From the NCBI GenBank assembly GCA_009763385.1, contig CM019828.1, positions 20,965,000 through 21,028,999 on the forward strand: 64,000 nucleotides of DNA. The letters run 5' to 3'. The notes beneath the pieces are model-generated. The model did not search any database. It was not told the origin of the DNA and worked only from the letters and a program-made list of their open reading frames with translations. Positions within the stretch are counted from its first letter, which is position 1; the number at the start of each line of letters is the position of its first letter. Both the position numbers and the translations under genes were made by a program. Shown here in pieces: positions 1 through 11,042 of the stretch. Source of the stretch: Coix lacryma-jobi var. lacryma-jobi (Eukaryota; Streptophyta; Magnoliopsida; Poales; Poaceae).

Positions 1-541
1 GTACTGAAGTAATACTTTAGAGAAAAAAAGAACTACAGCGTTGTACTCTATATCTTCCGCAACAAACAACCATCCCCTAAATCCAGCGTTATACACGACG
101 TACGGCGCGTGGGAAACCGTAGCCGGCTCGCGCGCGGAGAGGGAGCTTGGAGAGAGGGGAGAGAGGGGACTGGCGGGCCCCACTTTTTTTTTTACTAACT
201 CAAAATGTTACTCCCTCCGTCCCTAAATGTCTGTCTCTATAAATCCGTGTTTTCTTCACAGACACGCTTTTTGGACGACTAACAAAAAGGGACGGAGGGA
301 GTATATCTCATAAACCGAAAATTCAAATTAAATTCCGATTGCACCATTGAATTCGTTGCAATTAATTCTTCAAAACTAGATCTCCCATGGATATATTTAG
401 ATAAAATGACAAGTGGGTCCATAGTGGATAGAGGATGATATAAAGGATGAATGGATGCGGGAGAAATAAGTATAGAGGAGAGATTCTTGATGACCAAGAC
501 GTATAGAGCATGGTATAAAGGATGAATGAGTGCGGATAGTC
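1..541. mobile_element. PIF/Harbinger-like MITE, family A, copy 1 (left end outside window)
   Basis: The right part (about 304-541) matches the complete family A copy at 16243-16727 almost base for base, including the block around 'ccgatYgcaccattga' and the end 'GTGCGGATAGTC'. The element ends at 541 and is followed by TAA, the target-site type also flanking the complete copy. The left terminus lies before base 1, so the left TSD cannot be checked. A Stowaway element at 209-303 is inserted in it. No coding capacity is visible. Confidence 0.75.
209..303. mobile_element. Stowaway (Tc1/mariner-type) MITE nested in family A MITE
   Basis: About 95 bp bounded by TA (209-210 and 302-303), with terminal inverted repeats beginning CTCCCTCCGTCCC and ending GGGACGGAGGGAG. 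Comparison with the empty site in the copy near 16483 (gcTAtatc) shows clean insertion at a TA, as expected for Stowaway. The two arms could form a long hairpin. Near-identical copies lie at 15526-15620 and 36124-36218. Confidence 0.9.
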
Positions 542-679
542 TAATGACCACCTCGTGTATCTCCGCCGCCCTCCTCCCTCCTCAAGTCTCACGGATTCGT
601 ATGCAGGTCACCTCGATCCTTCTCTCCTAGTACTTTCTGGCCACCCGAGTAATTGCTATATACTGCGAGCTGCTGGAAA

Positions 680-3223
680 ATGAAGAGGAAATCAGTTCAT
701 GCTCAACGGAGCGCGGGTGAACGACGGAGCGGCAAGTCACCGAAGGTATGTTCAATCTCGCCGGATCTGCTCGTCGGTTAGGGGAGGGGGGGGGGGATTC
801 TCGCCGGATGTGTCAGGATACATCAGGAAGGTGGCCACGAACTCGGCGATCCCGGAGCGGTAGAAGGACCTCCGCCTCGAACAGCGGCGCCGGCGGGGGC
901 TCCTTGTAGTCCTTCTCCTCCGTGCCCTGCGCCGCCGTGCCGATGGGCTGACGCTCCGAGTAGCGGTTGGCGCCCAGGCGGACATCCTCCTCCTTGCCCT
1001 CCATTGATCGATCTAGACTGTTTGTTTTTGCTTTAGGTACGGTGTGTGTGTGAGCTAGCTGAGCTGAGTGAAAAGGCTGTGTGTTAACGAACTTGTTTAT
1101 TGTTAATGCTGTTTGTTTTTGCTGCCAAGCCACCAATTTCTCAATTAGTGGCGACTGGTGGATGATCTTTTCTTAAGTAGTGGCTGTCAATAGTTAGATT
1201 TGTTTAGTCTTGGTATGTGGCCTCATCAGCTAGCTAGCGCAAGAGGTGGAGATGTGGCATGGCAGAACGAGCGAGGTCATTGTTGAGCAGTCTTGATATT
1301 TCTTTTTTTTTTCCCTTTAAAATTACACAGTATAAACACTGCTGATGATAAAGAGCATATGCAATTAACTGGTGTTTAGGCAATAGGAAATTAACAAATA
1401 CGTATATACTAGTCCAGGCGGTGATAAGATAGGATTAGTAGGGACTTAGGTTTAACCAAACCGAATTTATATGTATTTAATTGTGGACTGTGACTACGTA
1501 GCTTAGCTCTGGAAAGCTGTGGCCTTTCACTCCAGTTGTTAGACACAGACAGATAAGTGGTCAGTTGAGGCCTTGAGGGTGCTTTATCCCTTGTGAGCTC
1601 ATCTAGCTGTCTCTAGTTGTGTCACTGCTCCACTATTTAATTAGTATAGGCTTATAATCCCTTGATCAATGATAGCCACAAACCAGCCACCACGCCCTAA
1701 GTGTATGGACTAACAATGACAAACATCCAAACAAATAAACAATCTGATCTGATCACATACCAGCCATATATATATACATACAAACATGTTCTCATTGTTT
1801 TCTTTTTTAATACTAATTAACTGGGAAGTATGTTTGTGACTGCACATTGCAACACAATTTACATTTTGCGTCATATGTTGTAATATGTTTGGAAATCAGA
1901 TCTTTTATGTTTACTATTAATTAACCCCTTTTATGTTTACTGAAAAAAAACCCACATTTTATTTGGCTAACTAATTGCAATTATAACTCCTTGCCCTCCA
2001 TCGATCGATCAATGTGTGTGTGATTTGCTTTGGGTAAGCTAAGCTGAGTGAGAAGGCTGTGTGAGGCGAGGGGATGGCTTTCCACAGCTTTTTATAGCGG
2101 CAAAGGATGTATGTACTAACGGAATTGTTAATTATTAATGTTGTTTGTTTTTGCTGCCAAGCCACTAATTTCTCAATTAGTGGTGACTGGTGGATGATGA
2201 TGATAGGGTTTTGGTTGCTTTTCTCTTAGGTACAGTAACCTAGACTCGAACTCACTATACAGGTGTTCCTTTTCAGATTCATCACGAGCTTCAGCCCATA
2301 GGGAGCTGCAGCTCAACCTCATCTCCCCACTCCAGAAAGCAGAGGATGACTCGATGGACGTGTGAACGAGAGATTGCTTACTTCGATGCAGCTCGAGATG
2401 TTCTTGGAGGCATGCCATGGCCTAAGCCAAAACAAGGTTTACACGAAGCGATTGCGATGAAGTTGAATGATGATGAGAGATTTGAGCGGGTTGTCACTAC
2501 TAAGATTGTTAAGGACAAGTATTATTCTTTTAAAGACCAGTGGAAGTCCAAAAAATCTGGCCCAGATCGTACGCTGGTATTTGCCCCACTCCTCATTCTT
2601 TCTTTGCCCCACTCCTCAATTTAGATTGCTGATGAGAATTTTTTTCTTGCATCTCAGGTTACTACACGAAAAAAAAAACTATCAGTGGCCATGAAAGCAC
2701 GTTCGAACTCTTGTTCGATCATGATGGTGCAGAGACAAGTTCAGGTCCAGTGAGTCTTGCATCGGGCCCAACCGCTAGTCTTTCAGTGAATGGTGTTGAT
2801 GCAGTGACATCTAGTAATCCGAGTTATTGTGGCGGTGTGCGGATAGGTCTGAACTTAACCCCTGAACAAGAATCTGCAGTTCAGTATTTGTCTAAAGGGA
2901 ATGGAATAAATGGTTCCATGGGCAAAGAGCTGTTGATATTTACAGAAATGCTGTGTAATGTTGATTTCCTTGTGCAAAGCTTTCACCTTATGCCTGATGA
3001 CTATGTAATGAGGAGAGCCTCCCTCATTGATGTGTTTGTAAGCTAATTTGCTCCTTTTTGCTATTTTGCCCCTTTTTGCTAATTTGCTAATTTGCTCCAA
3101 TTATTTTGCTAATTTGCTCTATTTTTCTCATCTTTGTAGCAACATGGAGGGAAAGGTGTGCCCGACATACCTGAACATGAAATACCTGAAGACTTCAAAA
3201 AGAAGAGTGAAGACTTCCAGTGA
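680..3223 (+). CDS. Putative four-exon gene, unsure function (Myb/SANT-like DNA-binding protein?)
   Basis: Model read by eye: exons 680-745, 2277-2576, 2658-3037 and 3140-3223, each bounded by GT..AG and all phase 0, ending in TGA. Exon 1 encodes a short basic peptide (MKRKSVHAQRS...). Exon 2 holds a tryptophan-containing region (RMTRWTCEREIAYFDAA... to YYSFKDQWKSKKSG) reminiscent of Myb/SANT-like domains of plant transposon-related proteins. Exon 3 encodes LNLTPEQESAVQYLSKGNG and a possible C-terminal helical region. A run of ten A at about 2669-2678 puts exon 3 out of frame with exon 2, so either one A is miscounted, a different acceptor is used, or this is a pseudogene. Intron 1 (1.5 kb) contains two antisense aquaporin fragments. 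A similar basic first exon lies at 5433-5501. It could be a host gene or ORF1 of a Harbinger-type transposon. Confidence 0.4.
828..1160 (-). pseudogene. Aquaporin PIP1 5' fragment, copy 1 (5'UTR plus first ~45 codons)
   Basis: On the minus strand an ATG at 1004-1002 opens a peptide beginning MEGKEEDVRLGANRYSERQP, the conserved N-terminus of grass PIP1 plasma-membrane aquaporins, and runs through EPPPAPLFEAE. A deletion of about 14 bases then shifts frame. The next PIP residues (FYRSGIAEFVATFL) continue in another frame, and homology stops near 830. Everything encoding the channel (six membrane helices, NPA loops) is missing, so this cannot be a water channel. The preceding 1005-1160 looks like PIP1 leader. 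It sits antisense inside intron 1 of the gene at 680-3223. Confidence 0.8.
1165..1970. other. Intron sequence without recognisable features
   Basis: AT-rich stretch between the two aquaporin fragments. I see no ORF of note, no terminal inverted repeats and no RNA gene in it. Confidence 0.5.
1983..2200 (-). pseudogene. Aquaporin PIP1 5' fragment, copy 2 (leader plus five codons)
   Basis: A second diverged copy of the same leader. On the minus strand it shares the block around 'gctgccaagccacYaattt' and 'gctgagtgaRaaggctgtgtg' with copy 1 and reaches the ATG (about 2001), keeping only the codons for MEGKE before unrelated AT-rich DNA. The two copies have the same orientation and are about 1 kb apart, suggesting tandem duplication followed by different deletions. 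No protein product is expected. Confidence 0.65.
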
Positions 3224-4493
3224 TGTCTGTGAGTTCCTGCTCTCTCTCTCATTTTGCTGTTTTGGTCGTACTGGTTTTTGTAGCAAATTGGTGATACTAT
3301 GCCTTCCAGCCCACATCCACACACACCTTTGGGCTTTGGCTTTGGTTTGTTGTCAACCCCTGGCCCCTGCCCATATCTCAGTTAGGGATGACTCACCACA
3401 TCCACATACAAATTGAGGTTTAGGATATATACTGATATACTTTTGTGGCACAATTACACTACTTTTGTGAAACAATCATATGCAGGATTGATGTCTCTGC
3501 AGCAGCAGCCTTCCTCATTTGTCAAAAGTGCAAGTTCTAACTTGTATTACTGTTCCCTCTAAATTGCACCATGTTCCATCTATTGTACTGTTCCCCACAA
3601 TTTTGCTGAGTTGCTTCTAATTACTGTTCCCCCTAAATTGTACTGTTCCCCAATTAGAAGCATTTGCTGAGTTGCTTCTAATTACTGTTCCCCTAAATGC
3701 ACCATGTTGCCTCTATTGTACTGTTCCCCACAATTTCTACACACTACATCTTAAAGATTATAGATCATGTAGGACTTTTTTTTTTGAATGGAGTTTTCAT
3801 TCAAGCTAATATTATTGTGTGTGCATTCTCATTTTTGTAGTGCATCTACCTGCTCATCCAGGGCAGCAGTCTGCTGGTGGGGGCGTCAATGTCTGAACAC
3901 TCCGCAGGCCCGCCACAATCACCCTGATCTAGAAGATGAAGTTCATCAAGTTATCTAGTTTTTTCATTATTCATGTATGTGTTTGATGTAAGAACAACGC
4001 CACTAGGAGAAGATGCTTCTCCATGCCACTATTGTTTTTTTTTCTTATTGAACTTAGTAGTTTTCTGTATGAACTTCCGTTTATCAGATACCTAGTCGCA
4101 CAAGTTCAGTACTCTATTCATGATATTCAGTATTTCTAATATTAGCGGTTGACTTTAGGAAACTTCTTTTATTTGTCACTTGTCGTTGGTAATAATTTTT
4201 CCACTCAAATCAAATCTTGGGTTGATAGTAAAATTCCGAGCTTTTAAGTATTTCTAGAAGAAGTACCAAAATACAAGATTTTAAAAAAAAAATTCTGGAG
4301 AGATACGAAGTACCAAAATACAAGGATTTTTTTTCTTTTTTTTTTAAAAAAAAGGAACCGGGTTGGTCGAGTCAAGGGGCCGGGATGCAAAATGGCTCAG
4401 GTCCGTCAAATCGCCCCCAACCCCAATCCCGTCGTCTGACCCTTCCTGAACCTCTGCCATTAATGGAGCGGCAACCACCCGCCGGGGCACTCA
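3224..4493. other. Intergenic, no gene seen; contains a local repeat
   Basis: Downstream of the putative gene stop. It contains the tandem repeat at 3538-3735, homopolymer-rich stretches near 4260-4355 and no convincing coding region. Confidence 0.5.
3538..3735. repeat. Imperfect tandem repeat with 'tactgttcccc' units
   Basis: Two imperfect copies of a roughly 120-bp block containing 'gctgagttgcttctaatta' and several 'tgtactgttcccc' motifs. Probably a local duplication in the 3' flank of the gene at 680-3223. Confidence 0.6.
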
Positions 4494-5357
4494 GACCATC
4501 CGCACCGGACTCCTGTAAACGAAGCCGCTACCGCTACCTCGGTAGCGTAAAAAAAAGCCGCAGCGGGGGACGGTAAACGGACCTGGACTACGGTCCGTCC
4601 GCTATATGGAGCGGAGGCGGCGCAGGGTAGAGGAAGCCCGCTACAGGGCATGGGGCCCGCGGGCAGGAGCTCCCGCCGCGCGCAGGAAGGGGAGAGAGAA
4701 GAGGGAGGAAGAAGAGGAGAGGGGGGCGGCGGCCGCCTCGCCGAGCTCCGCCGCGTCCGCCTACTGCTCGCCGGCCGGATCCGAGGAAGGAGAGGGAGGA
4801 GAGGCCGAGCTCGCCATGGAGGCCGCCCGGATCTGGCCGCGCGCTCGCCATGGAGGCCGCTCGGATCCGGCGCGCGTGAAGGAGGCGGAGGAAGAAGAGG
4901 AGGGAGGGGGCGGCGCTCGCCCGCAGCCATGGCGAGCTCGCCGGAGCCCGCGCGTGGTGCTTGGCTCGCGTGGAGGAAGAAGAGGAGGGAGGGGGCAGCG
5001 CTCGCCCGCGGCCATGGCGAGCTCGCCAACGCTCTCTACCAACGCCGCTGCTCGCTGCTTCGGAAGAGATGGGGAAGGGAGAGTGTCGGGCGCTCGCTGC
5101 TCCGCTGCTCGCCGGCGCTCGCTGCTCCACAAGAGATGGGGAAGGGCCGGAGTGCGAGGCGGAGAAGAGGAGGAGGGGGAAAAGAAAATAAAAAGTGAGG
5201 AGAGAGTAGTTGGGATGGTTGAATAAAATATATGGTAGTTGGTATAGAGGGAGATATAGAGGAGGGATGAGTGCGGAAGAAAGTGATATAGAGGAGAGAA
5301 TATTGATGACCAAGATTTATAGAGTATGATATAGAGGATATATGAGTGCGGGTAGTC
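4494..5357. mobile_element. PIF/Harbinger-like MITE, family A, long copy with GC-rich interior
   Basis: The left end GACCATCCGCACC and right end GTGCGGGTAGTC are inverted repeats of the family A type, flanked by matching TCA trinucleotides (4491-4493 and 5358-5360). The right 130 bp (gatatagaggaggga..., gaccaagat..., gagtgcgg) match copies 1 and 3. The interior (about 4600-5200) is very GC-rich, purine-skewed and contains a duplicated block around 'gccatggcgagctcgcc'. The long open frames through it exist on both strands and in several phases, which reflects composition rather than a gene. Confidence 0.75.
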
Positions 5358-5432
5358 TCAGCCTCTCACCCCTCCACTCTCTGTCGCGGCTCCCACTGCC
5401 CGTCACATCGCCGCCTGTGGTACCCGCAGCAA

Positions 5433-5501
5433 ATGAGGAGGAAGCACAGAGGCCCAATTCGCCGGAGCGTCAGGCTCGCTTCCAAATCCAGGAGCGAGAA
5501 G
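5433..5501 (+). CDS. Possible first exon of an unidentified gene (fragment)
   Basis: ATG at 5433 opens a basic 23-codon peptide (MRRKHRGPIRRSVRLASKSR...) ending in AAG followed by a good donor GTTTGTC. Its style and its position just downstream of a family A MITE resemble exon 1 of the gene at 680. No later exons were found, so this may be an orphan exon of a broken paralogue. Weak evidence. Confidence 0.25.
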
Positions 5502-5666
5502 GTTTGTCTTCAAACTTATGATCGCTTGATCACAAGTGCTCTAGGACTAATATATGATTGAATTGGTTGCCATTAGTGGCATCCCCCCTCCTGATTAACA
5601 TAACAACATATCTGGCTTGCCAGCGGAAAAAGTCACATCCCTGCAGAAAATAAAGCCTTGAGACTT

Positions 5667-5891
5667 CTAATTCCCTAGACCATATAACTTCTTACCCTTG
5701 CTTTCTACCCTGGATTGAGATAAAATGGAGAAAGTTACCGCATTGCAGCGGTAGAACTTCCTACCCTTGCTTTCTGGTTGTCTGGAGGCAAGCTCACTCA
5801 ACTTCTTGGTGCACATGTCGCAAGGGATCAGAGGAAGTTCTGGACACGCAGAAGACTGAGAGTGCAAGGACGACGATGATGACGATGCCAT
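5667..5891 (-). pseudogene. GRF-type zinc-finger protein fragment
   Basis: The minus-strand frame begins with a serine-rich stretch (MASSSSSSLHSQSS) followed by LPLIPCDMCTKKL and ESKGRKFYRC. This is the CxxC...GRxFYxC half of a GRF zinc finger, a small nucleic-acid-binding module common in grass transposon-associated proteins. The second half (further Cys and the Gly-Trp-Tyr region) is replaced by a partial duplication of 'SKGRKFY' (SKGKKLYGLGN), so the finger is incomplete. Compare the fuller version at 44488-45041. Confidence 0.55.
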
Positions 5892-5984
5892 CTCAAATAA
5901 CCTGACAACAAACAGGACTAGAGGTCAGATCAACAATGTGTTCATATCATGGTGGTCCTCAAATTCGGGTTTCCCTTCGTAGAA

Positions 5985-6409
5985 TTCTTGTTTTAGCGCA
6001 AAAGTGGTTTCATCCTAGGATTCCAGTTTTAGTTTAACAACTCATGTTTCCTCGGTCCAATTCGTGTTTCTTAGATAAAATTCATGTTTTCTGAACAGCC
6101 TCAATTTTTCAAAAACCTTAGTTCGACAAAGCATTCCTGTTCTTTGCATAAAATTCATGTTTGTTTCCTAAAATTCCTATTTTCCTTCCTAGAATTCTTG
6201 TTTTAGCGCAGAAGTGGTTTCATCCTAGGATTCCTGTTTTAGTTAAGAAACTTGTCTTTTTTTGGTCCAATTCCTATTTTCTGAACAACCTTGATTTTTC
6301 AAAAACCTTAGTTTGACAGAGCATTCCTGTTCTTTGCATAAAATTCCTGTTTAGGTCGTCAAATTCTTGTTTGCTTTCCTAGAATTCTTGTTTTAGCGCA
6401 AAATTCCTG
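5985..6409. repeat. Two tandem copies of a ~205-bp unit rich in 'aattcYtgttt'
   Basis: Each copy contains 'agaattcttgttttagcgc', 'gtggtttcatcctaggattc', 'tctgaacaRccttYaattt' and 'gcattcctgttctttgcat'. A third unit is interrupted by the copia insertion and resumes at 14182-14240 ('ggtcgtcaaattcttgttt', 'ttttctgaacaaccttgat'). The repeat therefore predates the retrotransposon. Confidence 0.75.
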
Positions 6410-6414
6410 TTTAG

Positions 6415-6637
6415 TGTTGTAAATAATGTGTGGATCAATAATGATCTCTCTCGTATTGATGAACGTGTTTACATATATATACAAGTGTTAGTTTCTGTTG
6501 TCAGAGAGACAAAGGAAACGGTTTGGTTCGGCGTATCTTGAGGCCTACGATGCCTGTTCGGTGGGTGTATTAGGAACCGTCATTAGCAGTTGCTAATGAC
6601 GTGTATTATATTAATTGATCACTAATTAATCTCAACA
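6415..6637 (-). repeat. copia-1 3' LTR
   Basis: Left LTR on the plus strand, which is the 3' LTR of this minus-strand element. It has TG...CA ends and is 223 bp. The adjacent 6638-6655 reads on the minus strand as ...GATCAAGGGGAG, a purine-rich polypurine tract directly against the LTR. Confidence 0.95.
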
Positions 6638-6655
6638 CTCCCCTTGATCAATTGA
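6638..6655 (-). other. copia-1 polypurine tract
   Basis: The minus-strand AAGGGGAG immediately precedes the 3' LTR, the expected place for plus-strand DNA priming in reverse transcription. Confidence 0.7.
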
Positions 6656-7042
6656 TCTTCTAGTAGGCATCGTTGCTTGTTCATCAGGAAAAGTCTTGAA
6701 GCTTTGGAAAAACCCTGTGGGAAAAAACCAAAGTATATCAATATACCAGGCAAAACTCCTTAAAACCCAGTGGGAAAAATAAGGAGAAACACCATGATAT
6801 ATTTGAATCCAAATGTTAATAGACCCTTTAGATAATCCTAAAGACTTGGTCTAAAACAACTTTGATCAGAGATCAATATGTCATATATTATCTTTGAAAA
6901 ACCTTTATAAGGAAAAATAGATAATATGACACTTTACTATGTGTTACAATTACCTCATTAAAACTTTATGTGAGAAAACTCAGAATAGAGTAAAACTCAT
7001 ATAAAGGAAAAGAGTATAATAAAATGATGAAGTAGGTTATTT

Positions 7043-8365
7043 TTAGAGAATTTCTCCCCCTGATTCTTGCAAATCTTTAAGCCTTCTCATACCTATACCA
7101 TCAACACATTTTCGGAACGCGGAGTATGGTAGAGATTTTGTGAATAAATCCGCAAGATTATCACAAGATTTAATTTGCAAGATTTCTATCTCTCCATTCT
7201 TTTGGAGCTCGTGAGGGTAGAATAATTTGGGAATAATATGTTTTGTCATATTACTCTTAATATAACCTGATTCCATCTGAGTAACACATGCCGAATTATC
7301 CTCAAAGATAATTGTCGGTGTCTCAACTGCATCAATACCACATGACTTAGTTATGTGGTGTATTACTCTACGAAGCCAAACGCATTCGCGTGAAGCTTCA
7401 TATAAAGCAATAATTTCTGAGTGATTGGTGGAGGTGGACGTTAATGTCTGCTTTGAAGACTTCCAAGATATTGTTGTACCACCTTGCAAGAAAACAAAGC
7501 TTGTTTGTGATCTGCCATTGTGGGGATCTGATAGATAACCAGCGTCTGTATATCCTAACAAGATTGGATCTTGGTTTCTGTTATAGAGCAATCCAAGATC
7601 CCTTGTACCATTGAGATACCTCTGAACTGTTTTAACTCCTACCCAATGACGTTTGGTAGGAGCAGCACTATGTCTTGCCAGTAAATTAACCGCGAATGCT
7701 ATATCCGGCAGCGTGTTATTTGCAAGATACATTAGTGCTCCAATGGCACTGAGATATGGGACATGTGGTCCTAATATCTCTTCTTCCTTTTCCCGAGGCC
7801 TAAAAGGATCCTTTTCCACATCTAAGGACCTTACTACCATCGGGGTCTTTGTAGGATATGATTTGTTCATATTGAACTTTTCCAAGACTTTCTGGATATA
7901 GGCAGCTTGGTATATAAATATACCAGAAGGTAAATGCTCAAGTTGTAAACCTAAGCAAAATTTGGTTTGACCCAAATCCTTCATTTCAAACTCCATCTGT
8001 AAATGATGACGTGCTTCATTAATATCAGGTCCGTTGCCAATGATATTGAGATCATCAACGTAAACTGATATGATACAGAATCCTGTTGAAGATTTTTTAA
8101 TGAAGACGCATGGACAGTCATAATTATTTGTGTATCCCTTTAATTTAAGGAATTCACTTAACCGATTGTACCACATTCGGCCTGATTGTTTTAAGCCATA
8201 TAATGACTTCTGCAACTTGACGCAATACATGTTGCGATTTGTCTTAGGATTCGGTATGTTGATTCCATCGGGAACCTTCATGTATATATCCGAATCTAAT
8301 GACCCATATAAGTATGCGGTCACTACGTCCATCAACTGCATAGATAGACGATTTTGTACTGCCAA
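7043..8365 (-). pseudogene. copia-1 pol, part 2: reverse transcriptase C-part and RNase H
   Basis: 440-residue open frame. RT motifs are VVTAYLYGSLDSDIYMKVP, the KLQKSLYGLKQSGRMWY block and the catalytic YVDD. RNase H follows with Asp in YTDAGY, Glu in SEIIALYEASRE and Asp in FEDNSACV, then the usual tail (DNLADLFTKSLP) ending 380 bp before the LTR. It is separated from part 1 (8378-10216) by a short gap with a frame break inside RT, just after ETYSPVM, so the polyprotein is not continuous as read. Product in an intact element: copying of RNA to DNA in the virus-like particle. Confidence 0.9.
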
Positions 8366-8377
8366 TGCTATTAAGTA

Positions 8378-10216
8378 TCAGAACGTTATTCCACTCATTA
8401 CCGGAGAGTAAGTTTCGTTGAAATCAACGCCAGGTCTTTGCGTAAAACCTTGTGCCACTAGCCTTGCTTTATATCTCACCACTTCATTGTTTTCGTTCCT
8501 TTTATGGACGAAAACCCACTTGTATCCTACAGGAAGGATACCTGGAGGTGTTGGCATTACAGCCGAAAACACTTCCCTTTTATAAAGCGATGCAATCTCT
8601 GTTTGAATTGCTACTTTCCAACTATCCCAGTCCGAGCGCTTCTTGCACTCAGTCATAGACTTAGGATCTGAATCAGTTTGAAGGATATTCGCAATTTCTT
8701 CAGAGAAATATATGTCGACTATTATGGACTTACGATCATAAGACTCTCCAGTCTCTATAAAATTTATAGCGATTTCTTCTACCCTTAAAGGTTCATCATG
8801 ACTTCCCGAAATGATGAATCTTGGGTCTTCCGATATTCCAGCCTCAGTATTTATGCGCATAACTGAGCTAGATTGTGGATCACTACTGTCCATTGGACAT
8901 TGTATGTCCTCTAGGTGTCTTTCAACCAAAGGTTGAGTTGCATTTCCAGTCTTCTTTTGCTTGCCAGCATTCACATCTTGCCTCTTGAAAGTGCTTCTCC
9001 CCCTCTTTTTGCCAACAGGGGGTTGAGTGGTTTTATTAGGTACCTCCACTCTTTCTGGCACATTCCTTGCAGGATGGAGAGACTTTGTGACACCTTTATA
9101 ATTAGAGAAAGCGTCTGGCAGATTGTTTGCAATATTTTGCAAATCAATAATTCTTTGAACTTGCAGTTCAGTTTCTGTAGTACGTGGATCAGAAAATGAG
9201 ATGCCTTTTGCATCCCAATCAATTTCCTGGCATTCCTTTTGGTACATTTCTCCCCCTAATGCCGGAAAATGATCCTCATTAAATATACAATCAGCAAACC
9301 GGGCTGGAAATAGATCCCCTGTTAGAGGTTCTAAGTACTTAATGATCGACGGAGATGAATATCCGATATAGATCCCCAGTTTCCTGTGAGGGCCCATTGA
9401 TGTTCGTTGAGGTGGTGAGATGGGTACGTATACAGCGCACCCAAACTTACGCAAATGGGAAATACTCGGAGGATTCCCGCATACTAACTGCAATGGGGAG
9501 GTTTCGTGATATGCAGTTGGTCGTAGTTGTATTAGATCAGCAGCGTGCAGGACTGCGTGACCCCAACACGACGTAGGCAATTTGCAATTCATCAACATAG
9601 GTCTTGCAATGAGCTTGATTCGTTTAATCAACGATTCAGCCAAACCATTTTGAGTATGTACATATGGAACAGAATGCTGAACCTGAATTCCCAGAGCCAT
9701 GCAATAATCATTAAAAGCACGGGATGAGAATTCAGCAGCGTTGTCCATTCGGATTGATTGAATCCGATGTTCAGGATAATGTGCCTTCAACTTGATAAGT
9801 TGGGCTATTATTTTGGCAAAAGCATGGTTTCGTGTCGATAAAAGACACACATGAGACCATCTTGTCGATGCGTCTATTAAAACCATGAAATACCTGAACG
9901 GCCCCGATAATGGTTGAATCGGACCACAAATATCCCCTTGAATTCTTTCAAGGAATTTGAGTGGTTCAGCTCTAATTTTAAGATGTGATGGTCTTAAAAT
10001 TAATTTTCCCGTAGCACAGGCGGTGCAACAAAAATCTTTATTTTGGGGAAATTTGGCGTTATCCATATCATGACCTATGGAATTGCCTATAATTTTCCTC
10101 ATCATCCCTATTCCAGGATGCCCAAGTCGATCATGCCAGTTACGGAATGTATCGACATCTCGGAAAATTATTTTATAAGCAACATGTTCTACATGTTTTA
10201 TGTATGTAAAGTACAA
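8378..10216 (-). pseudogene. copia-1 pol, part 1: integrase and reverse transcriptase N-part
   Basis: 612-residue open frame. The integrase zinc-binding HHCC region is WHDRLGHPGIGMM...CCTACATGK. Catalytic acidic residues are visible as QGDICGPI, RMDNAAEF and NGLAESLIKRIK (D,D,E spacing of retroviral-type integrases). A linker of low similarity follows, then the RT start VGYKWVFVHKRNENNEV...RYKARLVAQGF. The frame ends after TYSPVMSGITF, where RT should continue in the next ORF. Separated by a break from the protease frame upstream (10271-10597). Confidence 0.9.
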
Positions 10217-10270
10217 TCCATATTGGAGTGAAGAAATCTTTTCGCAAATACGTTTGCCAAATCCAGTAAG

Positions 10271-10597
10271 TTAGGTAAACAGAAGAAATTCCTCTTTATT
10301 ATCTTCATGTGTTTCTACATGAAAACCATTCTTACGGACGTCTCTAAAACTTAGAAGGGTACGGGTCGATTCAGGATATAACAAGGCATCCTCTATCGTA
10401 ATCTGTGTACCCATTGGCAAAGTGATAGTGGCTCGACCAGAACCAACTATTAATGCATCATGACCAGCAATGGACAAAATATTTCCTTCTCTTTTCTTAA
10501 GAGTTTGAAAATATTTAATTTCTCTAAGTATAGAGTTTGTGGCACCAGAGTCCACAATGCATAATTCTTCCTCCATTGGATTGAGTTCAACAGACAT
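10271..10597 (-). pseudogene. copia-1 protease region
   Basis: 108-residue frame with the retrotransposon aspartic protease signature CIVDSGATNSIL followed by IVGSGRATITLPMG and LLSFRDVRKNGFHVET, which is the copia protease order. The catalytic Asp-Ser-Gly is intact. It lies between the gag zinc knuckle (11043-11312) and integrase, but is not in frame with either as read. Confidence 0.85.
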
Positions 10598-11042
10598 CTA
10601 TATGTAAAGTAAATGTAAATAAATACGAACATATAGAATTATACATACAATATATTGAATATCAAATATATGAGTATGATATTTACAATATTGCGAGATT
10701 GTATAAGTTAATAGCTAATATATGATAACTTTATACAAATCTCAAGCACACTATTAATACAACCCAAACAAACTTAGATTATTACAACATATATTTATAT
10801 AGATATCAAGTCTGAAACCGAGATTATTCCAAATCTCCAAACATGTCTCCAGAACCAAAGTCTATGAGCATGTTGTGCGTTGGCGGAAGGTTCTCAGTAA
10901 TTTTCAGAGCTTTGTTGTTCACTTGTTCCTTTGGGGCTTGTTGTGAACAACCCTTTTCTTTGTCAGCCTCAGATGCAAGATTGAAGTGTGCCTCATATCT
11001 TATGTCTCCTGCTGGCTTGCTCTCCTTTAAAGACTTTTGGTA

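Noticed and set aside
4606..5226. Long open frames on both strands in GC-rich DNA
   Set aside because: Inside a family A MITE copy, open in several phases at once, low-complexity Arg/Gly/Glu composition and internal duplications. No domain.
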